Shown in pieces: positions 42,700 through 52,158 of a stretch of DNA of 57,413 nt. This stretch comes from Bacillota bacterium. GTDB lineage: Bacteria; Bacillota; Clostridia; Lachnospirales; Lachnospiraceae. The stretch covers positions 1-57,413 of the forward strand of contig JAEYQV010000002.1 in assembly GCA_023409835.1 (NCBI GenBank), in the 5' to 3' direction. The translations under genes were made by a program, and so were the position numbers. Positions within the stretch are counted from its first letter, which is position 1, and each line of letters begins with the position of its first letter. The notes under the pieces are model-generated. The model saw only the letters and a list, made by a program, of their open reading frames with translations. It searched no databases and had not been told where the DNA came from.

Positions 42700-43662
42700 C
42701 TAGAAAATACCCATTACATCTAATTTTTTAGTAAATTTATTCGAACAAATTACAACAATCATACCCATCGTATTCAGTATCAGATTCATAGCTGTAGACA
42801 ATTCATAATCTCCATTCACCAGCGCGCTGCGATAAATATAAGTAGAAACAACATCACCGGTAGATAACACATAGTTTGAATACAAGTTATATACCTGATC
42901 AAAATTCGATACGAATAAACTAGCGAGCTGAAGTGTGAACATAATAACTACGGAGGGGAGAATTCTCGGTATTGTTATATAACGAAGCATGTGACCTCTA
43001 TGTGCTCCATCCATTGCGGCAGATTCATACAAAACGGGATTAATTCCCGCGATCGCCGCCAGATAAATAATACTACTGTATCCTGCCGTCTTTATAATAT
43101 TAGTAATAACAAGTATCCCTCTGAATAAGTCAGGCCGTTTCAAAAAATCGATTGCCTCACCGCCACATGCTACAATAATTTGGTTTACTACTCCACCGGC
43201 ATCTGTAGATAAGAAATTTTGTACAAGTCCGGCAAAGATTACCCAGGACAGAAAATACGGAAGATATGCGAAGGTCTGTACCACAGCCTTTACTCGTTTC
43301 ATCCGCATCTCATTTAGCATTAATGCCAGGAACACATTAAAGGTGAAGCCAAAGAGTAAGGTGTATAAATTAATGATAATAGTATTTTTAAAAGCATTCA
43401 GAAACACCTTATCCTGGAACATATTAGCGAAGTGCTTCAAGCCAACCCAATCACTGCCCCAGATGCCCTTCTTAATACTATAGTCCTTAAATGCCAGCTG
43501 AATTCCATACATGGGACCATAATTAAAAATAATCATAGAAATCAATCCCGGCAGCACCAGCATATAGATGAACCAATGCTTCTTAGAGTAGATTGCAAGC
43601 TTTTTTAGTTTCTGCAGCAAGCTCTTCTTATTCAAAGAAGATTCTTTTTTACTTGTAGTCAT
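42700..43662 (-). CDS. Carbohydrate ABC transporter permease (LplB/UgpA type)
   Basis: A 320-residue permease with six transmembrane segments and the EAA loop LYESAAMDGAHRGHMLRYI. The frame is open for 52 more codons upstream, but that part is AT-rich and lacks a binding site, while the ATG at 43662 follows GGGGGA. It is the first gene of the leftward operon, with a 5' leader of about 120 bases that includes a candidate LacI operator. Confidence 0.92.
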   Translation of the reverse strand: MTTSKKESSLNKKSLLQKLKKLAIYSKKHWFIYMLVLPGLISMIIFNYGPMYGIQLAFKDYSIKKGIWGSDWVGLKHFANMFQDKVFLNAFKNTIIINLYTLLFGFTFNVFLALMLNEMRMKRVKAVVQTFAYLPYFLSWVIFAGLVQNFLSTDAGGVVNQIIVACGGEAIDFLKRPDLFRGILVITNIIKTAGYSSIIYLAAIAGINPVLYESAAMDGAHRGHMLRYITIPRILPSVVIMFTLQLASLFVSNFDQVYNLYSNYVLSTGDVVSTYIYRSALVNGDYELSTAMNLILNTMGMIVVICSNKFTKKLDVMGIF

Positions 43663-43696
43663 GTATCTTCCCCCTGTGTCAATAATAAAATTATTT

Positions 43697-43709
43697 ATAT
43701 TACTAATAA
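43697..43709. promoter_or_regulatory. Candidate LacI-family operator
   Basis: TATTACTAATAA matches 12 of 13 bases of the reverse complement of the palindrome TTATTAGTAATAA found before the PfkB gene. It lies in the leader of the leftward operon. Confidence 0.55.
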
Positions 43710-43789
43710 TTTTATTGGTAATTTTTTTAAATATTTTGTATCTTTTGTAATAGTTGCTATGGAATAAATGTAATTTATGGTGTAAATTG

Positions 43790-43818
43790 ACTATATTATC
43801 TATGAATTTATTTGTCAA
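43790..43818 (-). promoter_or_regulatory. Promoter of the leftward sugar operon
   Basis: TTGACA (43818-43813) and TATAGT (43795-43790) are spaced by 17 bases on the minus strand. The 43663-44209 gap is very AT-rich and holds this promoter, the operator-like sites at 43697, 43870 and 43991, and no gene. Confidence 0.8.
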
Positions 43819-43869
43819 TACCTCTCAAACAAATTGCATAATAAATAATAATTTTAAAATATCTCTTGA

Positions 43870-43882
43870 TTTTTACTAATAA
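43870..43882. promoter_or_regulatory. Second candidate LacI-family operator
   Basis: TTTTTACTAATAA matches 12 of 13 bases of the reverse complement of TTATTAGTAATAA. It is upstream of the leftward promoter and in front of the rightward operon. Confidence 0.45.
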
Positions 43883-43990
43883 ACTGTTAGAATTATTATG
43901 CATAGCAGTAGATACAATTTGACTAGCAATCTCACAAATCCCCGTAAACACAAGCATTTCTATAATATGCATGTATGTAAAAATTATTAT

Positions 43991-44002
43991 TAATAATTAT
44001 TA
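43991..44002. promoter_or_regulatory. AT-rich palindrome before the rightward operon
   Basis: TAATAATTATTA is a perfect 12-base palindrome, similar to the longer palindrome at 56021-56038. Its AT composition makes chance occurrence possible. A weak -10-like TATAAA lies near 44034. Confidence 0.35.
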
Positions 44003-44209
44003 GCTGCTATTTATAAAAAACCTTCTTCTTATTATAAAGTAACAATACTGTAAGTTGGGTAAGTATTAAGAGGTATGTAAGGTTAGCAGATCATAAGATT
44101 TAGGAAATTAAAAAGACAGGAGATAGGATTATCTTTTTCGGTTAAGAGAGAAAGTTATCAGGAGATATTAAGACACAGCTCTATACAAATACTTTAGGAG
44201 GAATATGAT

Positions 44210-45352
44210 ATGACCAAAAAAATCGGATTTATTGGATATGGCCTCAGATCCGGCACTATGATGAATGCATTCCGAAATTTAGAGTGCGACATTGCAGTTG
44301 CAGGCATTGTTGATCCCAACCAGGAGAAAGTGAAAGAAAAAATGAAAGGGGATCCCCTCTTTGATGGTACGGTTCTTCTTGATAGCACCGAGGAGCTGCT
44401 CAAGATGGAGCTGGACGGTATATTCATTGGTACCCGTTGCTCCATGCATACCGACCTGGCCTGCAAGGTACTGAGTACCGATATCCCATTATTTCTCGAG
44501 AAGCCGGTTTGCATTAATATAGAACAATATGAAAAGTTAAGGAATGCATCCCTCGGAAAAGAAGACCGCGTAGTTGTTTCCTTTCCTTTAAGATATTCTT
44601 CCATAACAGGCGAAATGAAACGCATTGTTGACAGCGGTATTTTAGGCAAGCTTACCATGGTTCAAGCAATTAATAATGTTCCTTATGGAAGCGTCTATTA
44701 TCATAGCTGGTACAGGGATACCAATGAAACCGGCGGTTTATTCCTGCAAAAGGCTACCCATGACATTGATTATATCAACTACCTGATCGATGATAAGCCT
44801 TCCGAAGTATGTGCCACTAAGTCCAAGCTATATTATAAGGGAAATAAACCTGCCGGTCTGCATTGCACTGACTGCTCAGAATACCGCACCTGTATTGAGA
44901 GCTCCTATGTTGTAAGCAAGCTATTAAAGGAGGAGGTAACCGGTGATGCATGTTGTTTTGCTGTAGATACCGGTAATGAGGACTTAGCCAGCGCAATATT
45001 TACTACCGAGAGCGGACTTATTATAAGCTATAATCAGAATTTTATCGTTAAAAAAGGAGCACAGCGCCGCGGCTGCCGATTAATCGGAACCAAGGGCAGT
45101 GCTGAATTTGATTTTTACACAGCAGAAATCCGCGTGGATCACTATCAAGCTCCCCAAACCGATCTGTCCAGGTTCAATTATCCCCCCGGTGCGCACTTCG
45201 GAGGAGACGAAGAGTTAGCGTTGGATTTTATGAATGTTATGAACGGAAAGAAAGCAAAAGCAAATCTAAAGGACGGTCTAATCAGTGCCGCCTGTTGCTT
45301 AGCCGCACGTCAATCCTCCGAGGACAAGCAGTTCGTCAAAATAAAATATTAA
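44210..45352 (+). CDS. Gfo/Idh/MocA-family oxidoreductase with Cys cluster
   Basis: A 380-residue NAD(P)-dependent sugar oxidoreductase. Rossmann GFIGYGLRSG is at the N-terminus and EKPV lies near residue 98. A cysteine-rich insertion (HCTDCSEYRTC, then CC) around residues 220-245 could bind zinc. The second domain is the family's beta-sheet dimer domain. GGAGGA precedes ATG. As first gene of the rightward operon it probably oxidises or epimerises the released sugar. Confidence 0.9.
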   Translation: MTKKIGFIGYGLRSGTMMNAFRNLECDIAVAGIVDPNQEKVKEKMKGDPLFDGTVLLDSTEELLKMELDGIFIGTRCSMHTDLACKVLSTDIPLFLEKPVCINIEQYEKLRNASLGKEDRVVVSFPLRYSSITGEMKRIVDSGILGKLTMVQAINNVPYGSVYYHSWYRDTNETGGLFLQKATHDIDYINYLIDDKPSEVCATKSKLYYKGNKPAGLHCTDCSEYRTCIESSYVVSKLLKEEVTGDACCFAVDTGNEDLASAIFTTESGLIISYNQNFIVKKGAQRRGCRLIGTKGSAEFDFYTAEIRVDHYQAPQTDLSRFNYPPGAHFGGDEELALDFMNVMNGKKAKANLKDGLISAACCLAARQSSEDKQFVKIKY

Positions 45353-45404
45353 CCTTGATTCGTTTTGTTACCTTATTACCCTATTGATAGAGAGGAGTTT
45401 AATT

Positions 45405-46244
45405 ATGCTTGTATCATTAACAGAAATACTGGCCGATACACGAAAAAACAAATATGCAGTAGGCTTATTTAACTGCGTTAATATTGAAATGTGTATGGGC
45501 ATCCTTAGAGCCGCAGAAGAATTACAGAGCCCGGTGATTATCGGCCCTGCCGAAAGTCTATTGCCAAGTGCCGGATTGGAGGAGTATACGGATTTTATGC
45601 TGGCACAAGCCAAGCGTGCCAAGGTCCCGGTCACTCTGCATTTTGACCATGGTTTTGATCCGAATTTAGTAAAGAAGGCAGTGGATCTGGGTTATAGCTC
45701 GGTCATGTATGACTGCAGTATGTTATCCTTCGAGGAAAACAGCAAACGGGTTAAGGAGATGGTAGCTTACGCTCACCGGGCCGGCTGCAGTCTTGAAGCA
45801 GAGATTGGGCACGTAGGCTCCAATGGTTCAGCAGAAGAAAGCATTGCAGAAACTATTTATACAAAACCCGAGGATGCTGCACTATTTGCAGAACAAAGCC
45901 AATGTGATGCTTTAGCCGTAGCGATCGGAACTGCTCATGGTTTATATACCAAAAAACCGGAGTTAAATATACATAGCTTGTCCAAAATTGCCGCAACTAC
46001 TGATATACCGCTGGTGCTGCACGGAGGAAGCGGGTTATCCGATGATGATTTTCGTAACTGTATTGCAAACGGTATATCAAAAATTAATATTTTTACTGAT
46101 AACAACCTGGCAGCAGCCCGTGCTGCCAATGAATACTATACGGATAAAATGGGCGCTTTTGAGTTAATGCCTTATATTGTTGAAGCTGTGAAACAGGCTA
46201 CCATGCAACGTATTCTGGTGTTCGGCAGTAACGGAAGGGCCTAA
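45405..46244 (+). CDS. Class II fructose-bisphosphate/tagatose-type aldolase
   Basis: A 279-residue zinc aldolase. Zinc and substrate motifs are LHFDHGFD, EAEIGHVG, GTAHGLY and LHGGSGLSDDDF, typical of the FbaA/GatY/KbaY group. It cleaves a ketose 1-phosphate or bisphosphate to dihydroxyacetone phosphate and an aldehyde. The ATG at 45405 has GAGGAG; seven codons upstream have none. Context with an isomerase and FGGY kinase suggests isomerise, phosphorylate, cleave. Confidence 0.93.
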   Translation: MLVSLTEILADTRKNKYAVGLFNCVNIEMCMGILRAAEELQSPVIIGPAESLLPSAGLEEYTDFMLAQAKRAKVPVTLHFDHGFDPNLVKKAVDLGYSSVMYDCSMLSFEENSKRVKEMVAYAHRAGCSLEAEIGHVGSNGSAEESIAETIYTKPEDAALFAEQSQCDALAVAIGTAHGLYTKKPELNIHSLSKIAATTDIPLVLHGGSGLSDDDFRNCIANGISKINIFTDNNLAAARAANEYYTDKMGAFELMPYIVEAVKQATMQRILVFGSNGRA

Positions 46245-46249
46245 TCGGT

Positions 46250-47728
46250 ATGACAAAACTAATTGCAACCTTTGATATTGGTACAACTTCCGTAAAGGTT
46301 TCTCTATTTACGCATGAGCTTAAGCAGGTAGCCTGTTATGTAAAGGAATACTCGCTCAATACCAACGGAAGCTATGTGGAAGCCGATCCCTCTATATATA
46401 AAGAAGCAATTATGCTTGGGTTAAATCAATGCAGGGAGGCAATATCCAATTCGGTCATTACAGCGATTGGTATCACAACGCAGGGGGAGACCTTAATTCC
46501 TGTAGACCAGAGCGGCACCCCCTTATATCCGGCTATTGTATGGCTGGATTCCCGGGCCAAGGAACAGGCCATGCAGTTGAGGGAAAAGCTTAGTCTCAAT
46601 CATTTTTACAGAATTACCGGACTTCCCGACATTTCAGGAGCACTTCCTATTGCTAAAATAATGTGGCTTCAGCAGGAGCATCCGGAAATCTATGCAAATA
46701 CTTATAAGTTTCTACTGCTTGAGGACTATGTATTACATTGGTTAACCGGCATGTTTGTAACAGAAAGAACTCTCCTGACCTCGACCGGTTACTTTAATTT
46801 AAGCACGGATGATTATTGGGACGAGAGTCTTCAGGCAGCCGGTATCGATAAGCTTAAGCTGCCTAAGGTACTGGAAGCAGGTAGTCTGGTCGGGATACTT
46901 ACAAAAGAGGCTGCGGATCAGCTCGAGCTTAGCACCGAAACCCTCGTTGTAACCGGTGCCATGGATCAAATCGCAAGTGCACTTGCTGTCGGTTGCATTA
47001 ATCCCGGTATGATAACCGAGACAACCGGTACCGCCCTCGTCGTTGCTGCTTGTACAGATAACCCTGTGTTTGCACAGGATCACAGAGTAACGATATATCG
47101 TCATGCATTACCCGGCAGGTTTTTATACCTTCCGATCGGTAACACGGCAGGAATGGCATTGAAGTGGTTTAAGGATGAGTTCTGCAAGGACTTATGCAAT
47201 GAGAAGAATATCTATCCCCTTTTGGACGAATTAGTCAATACTATTTCTCCCGGCAGCGAAGGTCTGCTATTCCTTCCGTTTCTATGCGGCAGCGTAGACC
47301 CGGAAAACAACCCCGATGCCAAGGGAGTCTTCTTCGGGGCACAGCTTAGCACTAACCGCAACCATTTTATACGAAGTATTATGGAAGCGATTGGCTATCT
47401 ATTGAAGGATTTTCTGCTTTTATGTGAAAGGCTCGGTTGTAAGCCTGAAAAGATCTATTCTCTGGGCGGCGGAAGCCGCAGTGAGCTATGGCAGCAAATA
47501 AAAGCCGATTGCACCGGCAAGCCTTTAACTGTTCTTGAAATAAGCGAAGCCTCCAGTGCAGGAGCCGCACTGTTAGCCGCCTGGGGAAGCGGGATATACG
47601 AGAGGGGCAAGCTTCCTCCTTACCAGGTTATGAAATGCTATCATCCCAACCCGAAGCTGCAAGAGCTTTACCAATCGCAATACCAAAAATATTGCAACCT
47701 ATATCAGGCAGTGAAACCCTATTTTTAA
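46250..47728 (+). CDS. FGGY-family carbohydrate kinase
   Basis: A 492-residue sugar kinase. FDIGTTSVKV (phosphate 1) begins the protein, VWLDSRA and ETTGTALVV are conserved and the C-terminal GGGSRSELWQQI binds ATP. Xylulokinase and gluconokinase are the nearest types by pattern, but specificity is not readable. It follows the aldolase by five bases and precedes the AraA-like isomerase, so a ketose is the probable substrate. Confidence 0.92.
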   Translation: MTKLIATFDIGTTSVKVSLFTHELKQVACYVKEYSLNTNGSYVEADPSIYKEAIMLGLNQCREAISNSVITAIGITTQGETLIPVDQSGTPLYPAIVWLDSRAKEQAMQLREKLSLNHFYRITGLPDISGALPIAKIMWLQQEHPEIYANTYKFLLLEDYVLHWLTGMFVTERTLLTSTGYFNLSTDDYWDESLQAAGIDKLKLPKVLEAGSLVGILTKEAADQLELSTETLVVTGAMDQIASALAVGCINPGMITETTGTALVVAACTDNPVFAQDHRVTIYRHALPGRFLYLPIGNTAGMALKWFKDEFCKDLCNEKNIYPLLDELVNTISPGSEGLLFLPFLCGSVDPENNPDAKGVFFGAQLSTNRNHFIRSIMEAIGYLLKDFLLLCERLGCKPEKIYSLGGGSRSELWQQIKADCTGKPLTVLEISEASSAGAALLAAWGSGIYERGKLPPYQVMKCYHPNPKLQELYQSQYQKYCNLYQAVKPYF

Positions 47729-47782
47729 CCATTCGTCATGCAAGCAACAAAAGCAGCACGGCTAATAAGAAAGGAGCACATA

Positions 47783-49180
47783 ATGTTACAAACAAATAAG
47801 CCCCGGCTTGGCGTCCTGGCATTAATGCTGGGTGCATATGAGCCCCTATTTCCAGGCATTACCGTCAACCAGCAAAACTATGTAATGGAGGTTCTTGAAA
47901 CCCTTAAAAACGAGGCGGAATTTGTATTTCCGCGCGTCGCACTGGGACGCGAAGATATTGAGGAACTTACCAGGCTGTACAACCATCAAAATCTGGATGG
48001 TATTCTGGTGCTTCTCTTAAGCTATTCCCAAGGGCAATACGTCGTACGTGCCATGCAGAATAATCGTTTACCCTTGGCTCTCGCGCTGATTCAGCCGGAC
48101 GAAACCGTGGGGGAGAATTTTGAAGAGTATGATTTAACAGTGAATCAGGGAATCCACGGCTCCCAGGATAATGCAAATTGTCTGATGCGTGCCGGAATCC
48201 CCTGTGTGTATTATGCAGGCAGCCGTCACGCTGGCTCCTTAAATCGGTTTATTTCGGATTTCTCCCACGCCGCAATGGCCGTTAATTCTATGAAAACCAT
48301 GAAAATCGGAGTCATCGGAAAACTAGCCGGAATGGGTGATGTCATAACGGACGATATGGCCTTCTTCCGTACCCTGGGACCGGAGTTTGTCTATGACTCC
48401 ATCGGAACCATAACCCGTTACTGTGAACAGGTTACCGAAGAAGAAATCAACAATCGGATAAAAGCAGATCAGGAAATATTTGATATGGATCCGAAGCTCA
48501 CCGTTGAAAATCATTCCGTTGCAATCCGCATGTATTTAGGAATCAAAAAATACCTGGAGTCAAATCATTACTCCGGCTATACCGCGCACTTCGAGGAGTT
48601 TGGTGCAGATGGCCGTTATACTCAGCTGCCCCTTTTGGCCGCAAGTCACCTAATGGCTGATGGGTACGGATATGCGGCAGAGGGTGATGCAACAACCGCA
48701 GCGCTGATGGCAGCCATGTTCCAGCTATGTGGTAATGCGAATTTCAGCGAAATGTATATGATGGATCTGCCACGCAATGCAATTCTTTTTTGCCATGCCG
48801 GCGAAGGCAACTGGCTTACCTGCCGCAAGGACAAGAAGCCAAGGCTGATTGACCGCGTATTTAACGAAGGAGGTTTATCCAATCCTCCCACTCCCATCTT
48901 TACTCCGGAGCCCGGTCCAGCCAGCGTATTAAGTCTGGTACATATCAGCGGAAACCGCTTTAAGCTGGTTTGCGCACATGGTGAAATTCTTGATAAAAGT
49001 GATTTAAGGAAATGCGAAATGCCCTACTTCTTCTTCTCTCCTGCAAGCGGTGTAAGCAATTGTGTTACCCGGTGGCTTGAGGAGGGCGGAACCCACCATG
49101 AAGCTGTGGTACTGGGGGATATTGCTTCCCGCATTCGTTTATTCTGCCGCCTGGCTGGGATTGAACTGGTAGAAATATAA
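47783..49180 (+). CDS. L-fucose/L-arabinose isomerase-like protein
   Basis: A 465-residue protein of the FucI/AraA superfamily. The region YGYAAEGDATTAALMAAMF corresponds to the metal-binding glutamate loop of AraA, and FCHAGEGN provides the conserved histidine. Aldose-ketose isomerisation is therefore likely, with an unusual sugar since the sequence is divergent. The ATG at 47783 has AAAGGAG; the upstream ATG at 47738 has none. It pairs with the FGGY kinase. Confidence 0.85.
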   Translation: MLQTNKPRLGVLALMLGAYEPLFPGITVNQQNYVMEVLETLKNEAEFVFPRVALGREDIEELTRLYNHQNLDGILVLLLSYSQGQYVVRAMQNNRLPLALALIQPDETVGENFEEYDLTVNQGIHGSQDNANCLMRAGIPCVYYAGSRHAGSLNRFISDFSHAAMAVNSMKTMKIGVIGKLAGMGDVITDDMAFFRTLGPEFVYDSIGTITRYCEQVTEEEINNRIKADQEIFDMDPKLTVENHSVAIRMYLGIKKYLESNHYSGYTAHFEEFGADGRYTQLPLLAASHLMADGYGYAAEGDATTAALMAAMFQLCGNANFSEMYMMDLPRNAILFCHAGEGNWLTCRKDKKPRLIDRVFNEGGLSNPPTPIFTPEPGPASVLSLVHISGNRFKLVCAHGEILDKSDLRKCEMPYFFFSPASGVSNCVTRWLEEGGTHHEAVVLGDIASRIRLFCRLAGIELVEI

Positions 49181-49199
49181 TTACAGAAGGGAGATATCT

Positions 49200-50741
49200 A
49201 TGATAAATAACATAAAGCTTTCTTTAACGGATTTATTGGGCACAGATTATGTACAAGCTGTATGCAGAGCGCACGAGCTTCTTACGAATGAAAACTATGA
49301 GGCCTTAATGGAAATTGCCAAGGAACAGGTTGATTTCTATCCGGCCTCCTGTGAAGCCAATCAAAACAGGCTGATTCATATGGTCGGCAAAAAACTAACT
49401 GAGGGCTATGATAATCAGGAAAGCGGAGCTCCTACCGACAGCTATCGTGCCGCTCAAAACAGTGCTGCTGCTCCGCTTAACGGAGAAGGCTGTTTTCGTC
49501 TGGGAGAGGACGGCCGCTTGTATTTTGCCGGCAAGAGTGAGCATTACCACATTCCTTTGGGTCATAGCTTCCCAGGCTACCGGTTAATTGAAAATGCTAA
49601 GAAAATAGGAATATCCAATGCAACACACAATAATACCAGAGGATATATCACCCGAATTCTCGAGAAGAGGCTCATTGCCTGTGCGAATGGCCTGGAGCTG
49701 TCCGATCCTGCACTGGAAGTCGTTTTAAGAGAAAACCAACCGGGACGTCTGAATAAGGTCATCAATCTCGAAACCGGCTCTCTGGCCTGTGAGGCAGCAA
49801 TAAAAATGATGCTGTCCCGTTTCTATTCCCTGGATGGCAGCCCTTCCAAATATTCCGATCGTATCCCTGTATTATTAGTAATGGGTGATAATGCCGGTGG
49901 AATTACCGGAGGATATCACGGCACAACCGTTCTCGCACAGACCCTGCGTGGTTTATGGCCGGGCTTATATGAAAAAGCCGAGAAGAATCAGCTATACAAG
50001 ATCATTCCGGTTCCAATCAATGATATCGAGGCATTCCGTAAAATCATAGAAACATATAACACGGCTCCTTATAAAACGGCGGGCTTCCTTCATGAAATCA
50101 TCATGATGAATTATGCCGGCATCCGCTTACAGGAAAACTATCTTCAGGCTGCCTATGAGCTGTGCCACAACAGTGATACCCCTGTTTTATGCGACGAAAT
50201 ACAATCCTGTGCGTGGTATGACAGCCTGTTCTTATTCAAGAAATATAACCTGAATCCTGACTTTGTAACCGTAGGAAAGGGCTTCCCCGGCGGCAATTAT
50301 CCCGCCAGTAAGATTCTTACCAGCGGAGCCTACGACAGTTTGAATCAATTTGGAGCATTAGTTACAAACGGTCAGGAGGAACTAGCCAGTCTTTCCTACC
50401 TTATCACAATGGAGTTTATTGAGTCGAATAGTGAGCATATTTCAGAAACCGGCAGCTATTATCACAACAAGATCCGGGAGCTGACCCGCAAATACCCTGA
50501 GCTCTGCATTGGTACCGAAGGGGATCAGCATATGACTTCTCTTATTTTCGCCGAAGTCGATAAGGTTGTCAGGTTTTGTGAAATTCTAAATCATGAGTAT
50601 TGTATCGATATCAGCGCCCAGACCTATAAGCCTAATTGTCCACCCGTTGCACTTACGAAATTACCCTTAATTACTACCTCAGCAATGGTAGATCTAATCA
50701 TACAGAAAATGGATGATAGCTTGCATCAGCTATTGCAGTAG
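49200..50741 (+). CDS. Class III pyridoxal-phosphate aminotransferase
   Basis: A 513-residue aminotransferase of the class III fold. GSLACEAAIKMM is the cofactor-binding segment, DEIQSCAWY carries the conserved aspartate and VGKGFPGGNYPASKI the PLP lysine. About 90 N-terminal residues precede the usual core. Class III enzymes act on omega-amino or amino-ketone groups and include glutamate semialdehyde aminomutases. Its place inside a sugar operon suggests that an amino or keto sugar is handled. GAAGGGAG site. Confidence 0.88.
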   Translation: MINNIKLSLTDLLGTDYVQAVCRAHELLTNENYEALMEIAKEQVDFYPASCEANQNRLIHMVGKKLTEGYDNQESGAPTDSYRAAQNSAAAPLNGEGCFRLGEDGRLYFAGKSEHYHIPLGHSFPGYRLIENAKKIGISNATHNNTRGYITRILEKRLIACANGLELSDPALEVVLRENQPGRLNKVINLETGSLACEAAIKMMLSRFYSLDGSPSKYSDRIPVLLVMGDNAGGITGGYHGTTVLAQTLRGLWPGLYEKAEKNQLYKIIPVPINDIEAFRKIIETYNTAPYKTAGFLHEIIMMNYAGIRLQENYLQAAYELCHNSDTPVLCDEIQSCAWYDSLFLFKKYNLNPDFVTVGKGFPGGNYPASKILTSGAYDSLNQFGALVTNGQEELASLSYLITMEFIESNSEHISETGSYYHNKIRELTRKYPELCIGTEGDQHMTSLIFAEVDKVVRFCEILNHEYCIDISAQTYKPNCPPVALTKLPLITTSAMVDLIIQKMDDSLHQLLQ

Positions 50742-50814
50742 CTCAAACGGCATAGGATTTTATCTGCCTCGCTGATCATTTGAGTCCATGCTTAACAGAA
50801 TAACGGAGGTTACT

Positions 50815-51954
50815 ATGAATAACGAAAAGAATATTGTACGCTTTGGAGTCATCGGTTGTGGTCTAATGGGAAGAGAATTTGCCAGTGTTTCTATGAGATG
50901 GCTGCATTTAAACAACAACCTGCCTCGTCCCGTCATTGTTGCTGCCTGCGACATGTCTGATGACAATCTGAATTGGTTTCATCAGGTACCGGATACGAAA
51001 TACTTTTACAAGGATTATAAGGAGCTGCTCCAAAACCCGGAGATTGAGGCCGTCTACTGTGCCATTCCCCATCATCTGCATGCTAAGGTTTACAGCGATA
51101 TCATCAATGCAGGAAAGCATCTTCTCGGAGAGAAGCCCTTCGGTGTTGACTTAGCAGCCTGTGAGGAGATTGTATCCGCAGTGGATGCACACCCTGAGGT
51201 ATTAGTCCGCTGTGCCAGTGAATTCGCCTTCTATCCGGCCGTACAGCAAATGTACCAATGGTTTCAGGAGAATAAGTATGGTCAGATCATAGAGGCTCAC
51301 TTTGCTATCAAGCATTCCTCAGACATGGACCTGAACAAGCCCATTAACTGGAAGCGTACCATTGCAGCAAACGGAGAATACGGTTGTATGGGCGATTTGG
51401 GTCTTCATACCCTTCACCTTCCTCTTCGCCTTGGCTTTACTCCCAAAAACGTTAGCGCCCAGCTAAGCAACATTGTCAAGACCCGTCCTGATCCGGAGGG
51501 CAACCGGGTTCCCTGTGAAACCTATGACAACGCCACGCTGCTGTGTGAGACGACCAACTCCGTAAACGATACCTTCCCCATGCTTTTAGAGATGAAGCGA
51601 ATGGCCCCCGGATGTACCAATACCGTAGAATTTGAAATTTACGGCTTAGATATGTCTGCAAAGTTTACCTCCGATGATCCCAATGCAATTCACTTTACGC
51701 AGAGCTGCGGTCAGGAGCAGGCCTGGAGTCGTTTGGTCATCGGGCAGAAAACAGCTTTCCCGGTTATTACAGGAAAGATTTTTGAATTCGGCTTCTCCGA
51801 CTCCTTATTGCAGATGTTTGCAGCCTTCGTCAGTGAATTAAGAAACCTTGATTGTCCCTTCGGCTGTGTTACTCCCGAGGAAGCTCTGATCGGTCATCAA
51901 TTACTTACGGCCTCTCTTCATTCGTATAAAGAAAAACGTATTGTTGAGCTTTAA
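50815..51954 (+). CDS. Gfo/Idh/MocA-family oxidoreductase
   Basis: A 379-residue dehydrogenase with GVIGCGLMG at the N-terminus and GEKPFGVD near residue 105, followed by the family's C-terminal sheet domain. It is distinct from the paralogue at 44210 and lacks its cysteine cluster. The ATG at 50815 follows CGGAGG; the longer reading from 50788 has no site. It may oxidise a sugar or remove a protecting group in the same pathway. Confidence 0.9.
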   Translation: MNNEKNIVRFGVIGCGLMGREFASVSMRWLHLNNNLPRPVIVAACDMSDDNLNWFHQVPDTKYFYKDYKELLQNPEIEAVYCAIPHHLHAKVYSDIINAGKHLLGEKPFGVDLAACEEIVSAVDAHPEVLVRCASEFAFYPAVQQMYQWFQENKYGQIIEAHFAIKHSSDMDLNKPINWKRTIAANGEYGCMGDLGLHTLHLPLRLGFTPKNVSAQLSNIVKTRPDPEGNRVPCETYDNATLLCETTNSVNDTFPMLLEMKRMAPGCTNTVEFEIYGLDMSAKFTSDDPNAIHFTQSCGQEQAWSRLVIGQKTAFPVITGKIFEFGFSDSLLQMFAAFVSELRNLDCPFGCVTPEEALIGHQLLTASLHSYKEKRIVEL

Positions 51955-52158
51955 CAATGCACCCAACGAGATCCGTTGAGTATTGGGGTTTTGGTCAAAA
52001 AATGATAAAATGAATATAACCATCCGGTCATCCCAGTCCATCAGCACCAAAATGTACGCTTTTCAACATGCTTTGTGTGCATCGGTTCGGGGGGATTACT
52101 GCGACTAAGCAATCACAAAATTTATACAAATGAAGATTAGAAAGGTTGAGGATTATTC

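Noticed and set aside
43662..43818. N-terminal extension of the LplB-type permease
   Set aside because: The extra 52 codons are AT-rich, lack a binding site, and cover the leader and -10 region of the predicted promoter.
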